Source: Aspidapion aeneum | Lineage: Eukaryota > Arthropoda > Insecta > Coleoptera > Brentidae | DNA length: 64,000 nucleotides | Reading direction: 5' to 3' | Assembly: GCA_963576565.1 (NCBI GenBank) | Contig: OY755038.1 | Span: 10,741,756 to 10,805,755 of the forward strand | Part shown: positions 22,621 through 33,930 of the stretch, piece after piece | Layout: each line of letters opens with the position of its first letter | How positions within the stretch are numbered: the stretch's first letter is position 1 | Notes under the pieces: generated by a model | The model's input: the letters and a program-made list of their open reading frames with translations, nothing else | What the model was told of the DNA's origin: nothing | The model's database searches: none | Position numbers and translations under genes: made by a program

Positions 22621-23286
22621 CATTATTTCACACCTCAGTATTTTGTTTTGATCAGTTTTTTTTGTCAAAAAATATTAATTTCCCATTGTTTCTATTTAAT
22701 TTGTATTTGCTTTTCTTTAAATAATAAATGGTTATTTTTGGCAATAAAGTTAATTAAATCCCTGAAACACGTTCGCTAAATTTAAACAATGTATTTTATA
22801 GCGCAATTTATTTAAAGCTATTTAATTAATATTTGCATGAAAAATACTCAGTGCCTAGTTACTACCAAATAAACGATCTAGGGTGGCAATGATTTTATTT
22901 AGAAAAAAAAAAAGGACCAGAGACTAACAACTAAGAAACTAACAACAACAGCTAACTACTGACCCTGACGTACCCCAAATCAAAACAAACTCATACGTCT
23001 TCACTAAGGATAGAACCGGCAACACGTAGGAAGGGCAATGAACGGTTTGGCACGATGAATATGGCCGACGTCAACTAAAACAAACATTCTTCCCACCCCC
23101 GCGCGAGAACAGCCACCCATACACCTCTGAAAAACCGGTGAAATTGAAACCTTGCCCCGCGCGGCGCTGCCGGCTTGTAATTATTTACGCTAAAAAAGTT
23201 CACCCAATTAATCGCTCGTAGTTAACCACAGATAATAAAAAGAACTAGGCAATCATGTCGTAAGGAAAGATTTTACTTCTTTTAAA
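22621..23286. other. Unassigned stretch
   Basis: AT-rich up to about 22,900, then a locally more GC-rich segment (about 22,960-23,170) without a coding frame. No feature is recognised. Confidence 0.35.
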
Positions 23287-24295
23287 TAGAGTGAAGTCCG
23301 GATATAACGAACCTCAAAAATGAACTAAATACGGTTCGTTATATCCGAGGTTCGTTATAAACAGTAATAAATAAATTTGGTTTAATTTTTTGTGTTACTT
23401 TTTTAAATAGTATCCAAAATTAAGAAAACTAAAAATATTACAAAAAATACTATACATTTTTATATTTTTAGAAACAGGCAGAATACATACGAATAAAGAC
23501 GTTTATTGTTATTGTTGTACATATAAATATGTAAAGTACACAATATGGTGGTATGTAATACATACATAAAGAAAGCCTAAATCCTTTTTTAATTATTATG
23601 AAATCCACAATTTTTGTTTGTACATTTCTACTTGAAAAATATTCCCTGTTTATCTAGCTTTCAAGGTTACAAAATGATGCCCATATTTTATCAGGAACTT
23701 GGCGTGATTCCAAAATACGAGTTTCCGAAATTTTGTTTTCCATTTCACGAATGGTTGGAACATAAACCTTAGTGACTTCAACAGAATTATCTTGAACAGG
23801 ATCATCATGATCTTCGTCATTATCACTTGAAACCATGTTTGAGGTTACGGAGAGATTATAATTTGCGCATCAGTCAACGTTTCTCTTGCTACAATGTCTT
23901 TATCAATAGTCACATAATCGTTAAAATCGAAGTCACACATTTTTCTATTAGCTTGTTCTTGTACTAAATCACGCATATCATTATCGAATTCATATTCGTG
24001 ATCATATTCTGGGTCTTGTGCATGTCTTTGCAACCATTCGTGTCGTTGCCGTATCGTCTAGTGTGAAAACGCCCATTGTCTGCTTCGTTCTAAAAGTTCG
24101 TTTTAAAAGAAAAATACATATTCTAGAATATTAAAATTAGGTTCGCTATATCCGGAAGTTCGCTATAAGCGGGATCGTAATAACCAGTAAGACAATACAT
24201 GAGTATTTATGGATGACTTTTCGTATAAAGAAAAAAGGTTCGTATTAACCAGAAGTTCGCTATAAACGGGTTCGTTATAAGCGGACTTCACTGTA
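23287..24295 (-). mobile_element. Tigger/pogo-like DNA transposon, internally deleted
   Basis: Ends AGTGAAGTCCGGATATAACG and (inverted) CAGTGAAGTCCGCTTATAAC, flanked by TA on both sides. These termini with repeated TTCGTTATA blocks are typical of arthropod pogo/Tigger elements. On the minus strand two short frames (24,033-23,845 and 23,836-23,654), offset by a frameshift, read DFDFNDYVTIDKDIVARETL-TDAQI and then an acidic SSDNDEDHDDP stretch. That matches the C-terminal end of Tigger/jerky transposases by style; the DDE catalytic core and the DNA-binding domain are gone. Confidence 0.75.
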
Positions 24296-24868
24296 AATCA
24301 ATTAAAAATATTGTTTGTTGTCTAGTTTTGGGAGAGCACTGCCCAGTTGCCCTCGCTGTAGCAGACGCCACTGGGTCTACTGCTAATTTCTAATTTTTCT
24401 AATTATTGTGTTTGCCACACCCGTTATTCTCTCATACCATTGAGTTATATACTTGTAGGTAAGTCCCAAAGTTATTATTATAAGACACACCTAGGCTAAA
24501 TAAACTAACGAGAATGTGTAATTTCAACGTTGACGGCTGGGTGGTCTCAAAATATACTTGTTTTTATTCCCTACCATCACCAATTTCAAAGTGATATGTT
24601 TATGGTTCTGGTAGATTAGATTGTTGGGTATGTAAAAACCCACGTAACAACCACACCAGTCTACCTACCTACGTAGGAAACGCAATAATTTTGTTTAAAA
24701 TGGAATCAGATTAGAAACAAGGAGTAATGAATTAAATTGGACGTCTTTTTGAATTAAATTAGATTGAAGACTTTGAAGATGTTGAAGAACGACAACAAAT
24801 TAGAATAAAATTAAATGCTTTAAACAAACATAAAATAACTTATAAGCAATGGCTAGAGAACTAGTTTC
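24296..24868. other. Unassigned stretch
   Basis: No gene or repeat shared within the window is seen. Confidence 0.35.
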
Positions 24869-25664
24869 AATATCGCACACCCGCTAAAAAAGAGTCACAA
24901 CTCAAAAATCACCGTTATTGAGATAAACCTGCCGCCATCATCGAAATAACTTGTACTTTCTTCCATAAAAGCGTCACATTTATGTTTCGACAAATCACCG
25001 CGAGAAGGCGATGTGACTCTTTTATTTTGTCCAGTTTAGCTGAGGATGCGTTCCTTTACAGTGTCACTTTTGACTTTATAACAGCGTGAACGTAGAGTTT
25101 CATCCTGAAAAGAGTCACATTTTGAGTTGTGAAGGTTTTCGTGTGAACTATTGGTTAAATCTGACCCATATAACAAGTAAAATACTGTTCTTTTTTGTGT
25201 TGTGACTGTTTTTTCGAATTGTTCAGTGTACTTAGAATTAAGGAGAATAATAAAAAAATCTTTTGAATTTATTAGAGAATAATCACATTCCCAGTTGTTA
25301 TTCAGCATTTTAGAACTCGTTATAAAAATAAATACAAAGTTTCTTCTTTATTTGTTTTCTTTTTTAATATTATTTACCATCCTGCGTGATATCCTGATTT
25401 ACAACGCCATGATGCCTTGTTCTTAAAAAGTGTCACAATATCGGGTTTTTGTCTTTACTAAAAACGACAAAAATCATTTTTTCTGAGAAACGTACTGCAC
25501 CAATTACATTGAGTTAATAGGCTCCTGTTGATATAAAAAAAACATGTTAACTCGTAATTTGTCATGTAAGTGAAAAACGAATCTCTCTAATGAACTAAAT
25601 TCTTTAACACCGATTTTCTCAAAACAATGTTTTTTGAGTTGTGACTATTTTTTGGTGCGATATT
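24869..25664. mobile_element. TIR element rich in GTCACA motifs
   Basis: AATATCGCAC...TAAAAAAGAGTCACAACTC at the left is mirrored by GAGTTGTGACTATTTTTTGG...GTGCGATATT at the right. At least eight copies of an A-rich block followed by (A/T)GNGTCAC occur in both orientations inside the 796 bp. A 90-codon minus frame (25,308-25,036) has no recognised motif. Probably non-autonomous; no target duplication beyond a possible TA was resolved. Confidence 0.65.
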
Positions 25665-26337
25665 ATTGTGATCCACATTGGAGTTCCACCCCAGTGTGCA
25701 TGATACATAACATTAAAAAACTGTTTCATTGCCTTGTTGTAAATTGTGTTACGTTATTAAAACATGTAGTTGGAAGCAACATGTAACACACAATGTGACT
25801 TATGGGTTCCATACGTAAATTAAAACAAGCTTTCTGTTGTTGTTGGCATTAGATGGCATAGTCTAGTCAACATCTTTTTGATACTAGTGAAAGTAAGACT
25901 TAAGAACTAATTGATTTAATTTATTTTTAAAATTTCCTAAAAGGTGTACAATATTTTGTATTCTATAATCTTTGGAAATAGATTTTTTTTATCTAAAAAT
26001 CACCATAACTATTAATCGTTACAAAACAAACACTTTTGGCCCAATTCAAACATCGTTTTGTTAATAAAATACAAGAAATTTCATTTAATAAAAACTCTTA
26101 GGCCTCAGACTATCATTCAAGATCGATCCACATAGGCACAATCAGTCAATGTCTGAGTCTTCACGCTGTCCAGACAGAAATTTAAGCTATAACTTAAATA
26201 ACTAACAACAATCCATCTCTTATTGAACAATTATTTTGGTAGTCGTGAGATTTGATAGATCACAGTGCGCAAAATACCTCGTATTGACTAGAGGCCCTTG
26301 ATATATTTTGACAGTTCTTTTACACCAGAGGTGGGAA
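25665..26337. other. Unassigned stretch
   Basis: No coding or repeat feature is recognised. Confidence 0.35.
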
Positions 26338-26344
26338 CTCTGTT

Positions 26345-27123
26345 CAAGGCTATCAAAACGGACGGGCCATGATCCTCCACTTTTCTGACGTCACAGCGAA
26401 GGCTGATTTTCTTTTTAGCTGCGTTCGGTATTTACGTCGGATTAATCTTTTTGATCGAAATCGTTCCTTAATTCGTCAGACGTAAATCTAGTTGCTCCGT
26501 ACATTTTGATTGACAAAACAGATTCATCTGAGACTGTGACGTATGTTGTGTATTTGTTTTGTTTACAAAAATAATTTATTTATGTAAAAAGATTGTTATC
26601 AAATTTTTTGATGTTGAAGACAACAAATTATATAAATTTCCGACATTGCAGGAAAATTTTGTCAAAATTATAGCTGGGCGTGAGTTGCAATATGTACATA
26701 ATATTTTTGGTTATATTTAGGGTTATAACCATTCATAAAAATTTGATCGATTTGATCCAGATCGTTCGGTAATTCCCATTTGCTCAGACTAATCTGTAAT
26801 CGTGTGACCAAAAATCCATCGCGTCTGAGATGCAAATCCGAACGCAGCTACAGTTGGTATGGCGGGTAATTTGAATTCAAAATAAGGAATGCTAAATCTT
26901 GATGATTTTAATTTTTTAATCAATCTGCACCCTTACAAAAGTTTGGTAAAATATCGAGATTGTGTCTGAGAATATTTCACCGAAATTTCGCGAAAATCTG
27001 TAGTGACATTTTGAAAATATCATAATAAAACGTCTGACCTCCCATAAGACTCAATGTAAAAGTCAACCCCCTGAAAACAGCTGATTTTTTCAGGTCGTGG
27101 CCTGTATTTTTTTGTTGGGCTTG
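26345..27123. mobile_element. TIR element family B copy 2, 7-bp TSD, with nested MITE
   Basis: Ends CAAGGCTATCAAAACGG and TTTGTTGGGCTTG match copy 1 (5367-5975). CTCTGTT is duplicated exactly (26,338-26,344 and 27,124-27,130). The shared interior includes GGCGGGTAATTTGAATTC and an AGCTGATTTTTTCAGG subterminal block. A different, TA-flanked MITE sits inside at 26,416-26,850, and part of the interior seen in copy 1 is absent here. Confidence 0.88.
26416..26850. mobile_element. Nested TA-flanked MITE
   Basis: Starts TAGCTGCGTTCGG and ends CCGAACGCAGCTA, with TA at each end. About 433 bp, non-coding. The TA duplication suggests Tc1/mariner. It inserted into family B copy 2 and is therefore younger. 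Confidence 0.8.
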
Positions 27124-27210
27124 CTCTGTTTAACAGTTGTTAAGAAGTTTTGTTTTAAATAAAAAACAATTGTTTTTTTTAAGGTAAGTGTAGGAAATTC
27201 AGTTCGACAT

Positions 27211-27595
27211 TAGATAGTTTAAGTTGTGCCACGTATTTTTACGTAAAACTGCACGTTAAGCGATCTACGTTTTGTTCCAAATTTGAGTTTAAGTTGAATG
27301 TTTTTACGTTACCATAACAAGTCTACTAATAGCAGAGAATATGGAATTCGGCACTGTGTTTTTTTCATGCTACAATTTTGTTTTTTGTCTTTTCAACTAC
27401 AGTAGGAATATATTTGCAAAGAATCGTTTGTACTGGAAGCGGAAATTATCGTCTAGGCCTCATTTTTCGATCGGTCAATCAACCAATTCTATTCTTTGGT
27501 AACGTTAAGGTGCTTGCAGACTGCCGTAAGTGCGCTTGCGTAACTGTCAAATCTCATGCTTACGTAAAAATACGTAGCACAACTTAAACTATCTA
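27211..27595. mobile_element. Mariner-type MITE family A, copy 1
   Basis: Ends TAGATAGTTTAAGTTGTG and CACAACTTAAACTATCTA, flanked by TA, with inner TIR extension TACGTATTTTTACGTA. 385 bp. Compared with copies 2 and 3, it lacks about 52 bp between CTGCCGTAAG and TGCGCTTGCG. Short frames inside are chance. Confidence 0.9.
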
Positions 27596-28044
27596 TTATT
27601 TTTAAATCTGTCTGTATTATAACCTATTATCTATTATAAGTTTTTCAGGTGATGAGTGTCATTTTCACAGAAAAGTACTTAGTAATTTAACCATTTCCCG
27701 GCTGAGTACGATAATGATGATGATCATAAAATAAACACGCTCTTTGTCACAGGCTTGTTATTTCATAAAATAGGTGTAGTTTAAAAAGAAAATATAAGTG
27801 TCGGCTTTCTTACGCTTGAAAATATTACACATAACTCAATTTCTAATTGTATCGAATTTAAAACAATATAAAATAAAATAGACGAAAATATTTTAAATAA
27901 AACTTAGTTTTGTCCATCCGTAAAAACATAGTATAGTCAAAACGCAAAAGCATCGGAACGGAGTTGTGTCGAATCGCAGAAAAGTAGAACCGTTGAAACG
28001 CTCACACAAATAAAAATCACCCCAAGCCCCCAAAAACATAAAAT
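27596..28044. other. Unassigned stretch
   Basis: Nothing is recognised between the MITE and the F2 LINE fragment. Confidence 0.35.
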
Positions 28045-28895
28045 TCATGGTAACGAAAGGCTTAAGACAAGGATGTTGTATATCTTCAACTCTTTTTAAA
28101 ATATATATCGCAGTAGCTCTAAAAAACTGGAAACGTAAAGTACACGGTATGGGAATACAACTTAACGACCGATTTGCCATACACACACTACAGTTTGCTA
28201 AAGACCAAATAATTGTAGCTAATGATAGAGAAGACATGGAGTATATGATGAAATAGCAAAAGTGGGGGTTAACAGTGAACGTGGACAAGACACAGTATTT
28301 ATTTTTTGGACACGAATCAAGTGAGTTAGAATTAGGCAATGGACAAACAATATCTCGATGCAATGAGTACACATTTGATAAGACAGAAACAGGCTGTAAA
28401 GAACTGGAAAAATAATAGTAAAAGCAAAAAAGTTATTGGTTATCTTTTATGGAGCAGAAAGATAAAAAATAATGTGAAATTTAAAATTTATGAAACAATG
28501 GTGAAAAGCAAGCTCTTGTATGGAATAGAGGGTTGTCGCGTAACAGAAAAATACAAAACAAATGTGGTGTCGAAATGGATGCAATAAGACGAAAAGAACA
28601 CTATATTTAGAACAGATCATTTAAGAGATGAGACCATAAAAAAAAAATATAAATTGAGGGAAGCATAACGGATGACATCACTAAAAGACAACTGATTACC
28701 AAAGCAGGTCCTAGAATGGCAACCAATAAGGCGCAGAAAAAGAGGGCGTCCTAAACTGGAATGGCAACAGTCAATCCAAAGATCAATGAGTCAAAAAAAC
28801 CTGACAGAAGATGATTGTCAGGATCGAAAGAGGTGGAGAATAGGCGTCGGACAACGTAGAAAAATGTTCTAAACCGACATAGTAGTAATAATAAT
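28045..28895 (+). pseudogene. 5'-truncated LINE, family F2
   Basis: Starts inside the RT at VTKGLRQGCCISSTLFKIYI. The catalytic box reads FAKDQ instead of FADDQ, followed by IIVANDREDMEYMMK and a stop. Later frames give VVSKWMQ and a degraded tail where the WYGHVQRM block is deleted. It ends with the family 3' end (TTCTAAACCGACATAGTAGT) and a TAATAATAA tail. Several frame breaks. No clear target duplication. Confidence 0.85.
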
Positions 28896-29105
28896 TTGTG
28901 TGTTGGAATACTCCCTTCCTGCACACCATGGCTTTGATGACGCGGTCCCTGGTACTGGATGACTGTTTTAGATATCTAGGATTGGTTGGGTTCAAGGTCT
29001 GTAGGTTACTTGGTAACTTTCTCACCAATCAGAGCCAGTTGTTGAACGCGGGAAATGACGTCACCCGGAGTGCTTATTTAAATAAAAAGCATTTAATATA
29101 GTAGG
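28896..29105. other. Unassigned spacer
   Basis: A short GC-richer stretch with an ATGACGTCACCC CRE-like palindrome at about 29,054. No gene is attached. Confidence 0.3.
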
Positions 29106-30352
29106 TGTAACAGGCGGCCTGTTTGACTGTGGTTCTATCATCTCAAGTGGCCAAGGCTTAAACGTTATGAGCTACCAATTTATAGAACGATTTGAAAATT
29201 GATATAATTATTAAAAGTTTATTAAATTTACACGAACTCGAAAGGAAATTTGATGGTTTTTGGAGGAAGTTTTATGCTATAAACGTTTTTCTAAAATGTA
29301 TAAACAATGTAGGAAAATCATACATACCTTTTCAATTTTCTTCCCGAAGCATCACATTATCACTTCTTATATTTATTAATTGATTATCAAATTTTACTAC
29401 TACTAAGCTTTTGTATTCAAATATTCACACTCTTTAAACTTTTAGGTTTTATAAACCTTTTGTATATTTGTTGTAAATATTTTAATTTATCAACATTTTA
29501 AACGTTGATTGAATAGGTGAAACTATTCAATCAACTGTTTAATATACTTAATATTACCGTTTATGTTGGGCATGTATTATTGATTAAAAATGCCGATTTT
29601 AGGGCAACGAATGGTTTGTATTTTGATGTTAAAAAACCATAAAACAGTTATAAATATTATTTCAAAACACTGGAAACAGTAATATTTAAAAGCTTTAAAA
29701 TTAATAAACTCCAAAAGAAAAGACTAAAATAATTATGAATAATAAAGTTAACAGTTTTATACAAAGTTAAACTAATTGATAAATTTCCCCAGTTGAAAAA
29801 AAACCCCTTAAGAAGTGTGAACGAAAGCAAAGTCAACTAAAGAATGTTTTCCCTCACGACTTTCGAAAGTGTCTTGTCTCAATTAAAGCCACCCTGCGCT
29901 TGAACGCACAAATACCTTGGCGTTGACTGGCTAGAATTCCACTCCCTGTCGCCTTGGCGAGAAAGAGATAGACTGCGCTTTAAACGCTCCACTAAGAGAC
30001 AAAATACCAACGCAAGCCAGACTTAAAGAAACCGTTAGAAAGTAAAATTACACAGTGTTTTTAAAAATTGAAAATAACTTAGCAAATTTGTTTCCAGTTA
30101 CAGAATATAAATTATTTTGTGGTTAGTGGCTCAAAGGACATATTAGCCGAACACAACTTTTATTAAAATACAGCGGACCTGAAAATGTGCCTAAAAACAA
30201 GTCGCCGGAGTTGCCATAAATTTTACTTATTCTTAACCTAGTCTTGCATATAAATAATGCTTGTTGATGTCAAAAACAATATTTAATTAAAAATATTTAA
30301 AAACTTATAAATGGCAAAAATACCATTTATATTCAAATCCCGTTTTGTTACA
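29106..30352. mobile_element. Family D solo-LTR-like repeat, copy 3 (most complete)
   Basis: Runs from TGTAACAGGCGGCC to CCCGTTTTGTTACA, 1247 bp. Flanks are TAGG on the left and TAGA on the right, a 4-bp duplication with one change at best. It carries the hairpin GTTGATTGAATA / TATTCAATCAAC (29,504-29,515 with 29,524-29,535). Copies 1, 2 and 4 align along it. No coding capacity. Confidence 0.75.
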
Positions 30353-30816
30353 TAGAAAATTTCCAAGGTTCTTGTTTTCCTTTATTGATTTAAATGTAAA
30401 TACGTTTCGTTATTTTTCTTAAAGTGTCTCTAGTAACAATATTCATAAAATACATCAACTAACTCAAATTTAAAACTTGCCTTACACCAAATAGCCCAAA
30501 TGCACAATGTCTTGGGAAGCTTTTAGCTTCTTAAGTCCGTTAAAATAACTACAAGTAAAAAGTATAAGTAAACTAGAACAAGTATTTATAATTTTTAAAT
30601 AAATATAGTCCAAAACACACCACAAGTGTAAAAAATAAACCACCGAAGATTAGAAATACTTAAAAATACATGTAAACATAGCGCTATAGCGCTCTCTTAC
30701 TCCAGATGACGCGCTGTCACCTCTCACGCCGCTTCGACCATAGACTTACCAGGCAACCTATCCTCTACACAGACCTTGGGTTGGGTTATTTAAAATTTAA
30801 GTACTTAACTTTACAA
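30353..30816. other. Unassigned stretch
   Basis: No gene or repeat copy is recognised. Confidence 0.35.
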
Positions 30817-31253
30817 TAGATAGTTTAAGTTGTGATACGTATTTTTACGTAAAACTGCACGTTAAGCGCTCTACGTTTTGTTCCAAATTTGAGTTTAAGT
30901 TGAATGTTTATACGTTACCATAACAAGTCTACTAATAGCAGAGAATATGGAATTCGGCACTGTGTTTTTTTGATGTTACAATTTTGTTTTTTGTCTTTTC
31001 AACTACAGTAGGAATATATTTGCAAAGAATCGTTTGTACTGGAAGCGGAAATTATCGTCTAGGCCTCATTTTTCGATCGGTCAATCAACCAATTCTATTC
31101 TTTGGTAACGTTACGGTGCCCGCAGGCTGCCGTAAGCTAACGTAAATACGTAAGCTCCTAACGTGACCTTGACGACGGTGTGACGAAGTGCGCTTGCGTA
31201 ACTGTTAAATCTTATGCTTACGTAAAAATACGTAGTACAACTTAAACTATCTA
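30817..31253. mobile_element. Mariner-type MITE family A, copy 2
   Basis: 437 bp with the same TIRs (AGATAGTTTAAGTTGTG) and TA flanks as copy 1, but with the full interior including GACCTTGACGACGGTGTGAC. Same orientation as copy 1. Confidence 0.9.
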
Positions 31254-31880
31254 ATCTGTAATATTTTTACTTCATACTATACGTCACGCAGTACGTTTAA
31301 GTTGTAATGGCTTATTTAACATCGCGAAACAACCTGCCATGTTTTTACGAGTCTGGTCACAGTTTTATAGCCTTCAATCTTCTTGGTGATCCGCCATTTT
31401 TTTCTCTGGTTGAGTGTCCGCCGTGTGCAACGAGGAAAATTACAGGTTTGATTATCAGTTAACGAGGACTGCAGTGGGATCAGTGATATTGTGTGTGAAA
31501 ATGTTTTTGCTTGGATTTTTAGGACAAAATTCGGACCAAATCCAGTTGTCAGAAAATATAAAATACTAAAATATTTATAAATAAATGGATCCGTGACGGA
31601 TCTGATACCTTTCTAGCCCATTAGCACCATTAGTAGTCCTACGAGGGGGTTCGCAGCCAACGATAAAGACCGGCCATGGCGCGTTATAAGCAAGTCGGCG
31701 GTCACGTGATCTTAGGAGTCCCAGGATTCTTATTGTATTGCTTAATATCTCTCTCTCTCTAATATCTTCAGGTACATATATTAGGTACATAATATCGTTA
31801 GTAACTTGGAACCGAACCGAACCGAACCGAACCGAACCAAATCTATACAAGTCTTTCAAAATTGGACATATCAAACCTAA
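31254..31880. other. Unassigned stretch with (CCGAA)n run
   Basis: A short ACCGA pentanucleotide run lies at about 31,811-31,838. GGATCTGATACC at about 31,597 recurs at 33,555, marking a dispersed repeat. No coding region is supported. Confidence 0.4.
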
Positions 31881-31889
31881 GCTTTTAGT

Positions 31890-32540
31890 TTTTTAATTTT
31901 TCTTTGACTGTCATCATCTTTAAGTTCTTATTCAAAGATTTATTAGCAGACACTAAATCATTGTGCTTTTTAATAAAATTATTTTAAACAACTTTACATG
32001 CCCTTAAACTAATTTTTTCAAGCTTTGACAATAGTTTTTCTCCACCAAAACACTCGCTAGAGTTATCTGAAGAAAAATTTTCAATATAAAACATTTCACA
32101 ATAATTTATTAAAAAGAAACAAGTGATTTTGTAAATAAGTGAGATGGTTTTCCCATTCAATGAACTGAATGTAGTGGTCGCCAATAATTTTTTGAAAAAT
32201 TACCCAGCACAAAGTTTAATATCTATTTCAATAAAGTGTAAGTTAACTACCAACTAATGTTTTTTTAAAAGCTGTATCTTACTTTTTAAATATTTCACAC
32301 TACCAGAGAGATTACTATCTGTTAACAATATTTTACAAATCAGTTTTTTAATATTGCGAGGGTGCGGAAGACATATTACCTTAGAATTGTAAATTGACGT
32401 GTATGCACTGGATAACTGGATAAAGAAAGATGAAGCCAACATTAAAGTGTATCCACCATATCCACTCTCACTATCGAAAATGTCACTAAGGATGTCTATT
32501 ACTTGACCAATCTTATCCAAGATCTTATCTTTTACCACTT
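31890..32540 (-). pseudogene. Possible P-element/THAP9-like transposase remnant
   Basis: Minus strand, 32,538-32,254: 94 codons ending ICLPHPRNIKKLICKILL, SVKYLKSKIQLLKKH. After a stop the reading continues VVNLHFIEIDIKLCAG, resembling the (D)E(I/V)-hIK block that contains a catalytic residue in P-type transposases. It then passes through ATTTFSSLNGKTISLIY (32,184-31,984) and a Lys/Asn-rich C-terminal piece. The order LPHP..., coiled stretch, DEI-like block is what I expect for THAP9/P transposases. Here the expected Asp reads as Ile, and two stops break it. The assignment rests on motif style only, and I am moderately unsure. Confidence 0.4.
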
Positions 32541-33545
32541 CTTTCCCGTTTGCAACATATTAGGTTTCAGTTTTATAGTTGGACCGACAAGGAACAACAC
32601 TAATTACACGTTCGCGGCATTGTTTATCTTTACTCGTTAGCTATTAAATATTTTAACGCAGCCCACTATAGTCTTTTTCGTGGGCTACGTTATTTTAATA
32701 ACTTCTGACTGATAAAATTCGCATAAAATTCGTGCCCGAATTAAAAAAAAATCGACGTAAACAAACATACCAAAACTGAACACACACATGTTTTATAATG
32801 ACAGCGGGCCGTGAGGCGTTTTTTTGTGGGACTCCTACGGTCACGTGATATTTCCGCGCCCGGGCCGGTCTTTCTCGTGGGCTGCGGAGGGGATTCAAGC
32901 GGATAATTACCCCCCACAACCCGAAAATAAGTATAAGGCATGGGCGAACCAAGGGGGAGGCCTCGGCCTTAGATTTTTTTACATACTTTACAAAAAATAG
33001 CTTAAGCCCAAGGAAGAAATCGCCTGTGCGCACGGAAAAACAGCGCACAGAGGACACCCCTAAAATCTCGAGTAAATTGAAAAAAACTTGATCAAAGTAA
33101 TACAATATTTCAAAGCCATCAAATAAATTTGATTTGGAGTGCTTGTTTATAAAAAACAACGTTGACAACATTCAAAAAAAATTTTTTTAGCGGTTTCCAC
33201 ATTTTTTTGTATCTGCGCGAAAAATTGCAACTTTTTTTATTTTTATTAAGGACTCCGAATAAGTAGGTTTGATCAAATATATAGATCACTTTTTTATTTT
33301 ATATGCCGGTGTTAATATAACCTATGACCTTAGGGTAAGAAAAAATATCTTACTCCAGGCCTACCTACCAATAAAACTAGTCTAACGGCCCATTTATGCT
33401 CTTAGGATAATTATGAGCCTAAACGTAAATCATTAGCGGTTTTAGACAAAATTTATTTATGGTTACGAAAATTTCCAAAATATTTTAAAAATAATAAAAT
33501 ATTTTGATAATTTTTAAAGTTTTTATGAATTTTAATAAAAATATA
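32541..33545. other. Unassigned stretch with small hairpin
   Basis: AGCCCAC (about 32,663) pairs with GTGGGCT (about 32,682), a small hairpin. GGGACTCCTA.GGTCACGTGA at about 32,828 resembles the reverse complement of the sequence near 31,695, so part is dispersed repeat. A 158-codon minus frame (33,171-32,695) crosses this repeat without a recognisable domain. Confidence 0.35.
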
Positions 33546-33930
33546 TGGATCTATGATGGATCTGATACCTTCCTAGCTAGCCTATTAAAACACTTCAACA
33601 TTTTTTTCAAAACAGTTTTTTGTAAATATCTCGGAAACTAAAGCTCCTACGAAGTTTTTGGTTGCAGCACTAATTATTAAGCAAAATGTGGTCTACTATA
33701 AAATCGCATATTGTTGCAATGCTCCGCTCAAAAGTTAGCCTTTTTTTAATTTTTTAATTGTCAAAAAACTGTCATTAGCATTAATAGATTTTGACCAAAA
33801 TCTAATCAGGTCGCAGAGTGTCGCACACTATTTTATCTGAAAATTTTATGAAAATCGATTCAGCGGTTTAGGAGCTATCGTGTTACGGACAGAAAAAAAA
33901 ATACATACACACAGACAGACATTGTTAGGA
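33546..33930 (+). repeat. Dispersed repeat ending in ACAGACAG microsatellite
   Basis: Begins near GGATCTGATACC and ends GAAAATCGATTCAGCGG, TTAGGAGCTATCG, then (CA/CAGA)n to 33,927. The end has the same box-plus-microsatellite design as the loci at 5000, 45,456, 51,421 and 52,007. Confidence 0.5.

Noticed and set aside
29054..29066. CRE-like TGACGTCA as promoter element
   Set aside because: The palindrome also occurs at about 5410, 26,391 and 47,497, in or near repeats, with no associated gene.
31811..31838. (ACCGA)n run as a regulatory array
   Set aside because: A short simple repeat with no associated gene or symmetry.
32695..33171. 158-codon minus frame as a host gene
   Set aside because: It crosses sequence partly repeated near 31.6-31.7 kb in inverted orientation and has no recognisable domain.
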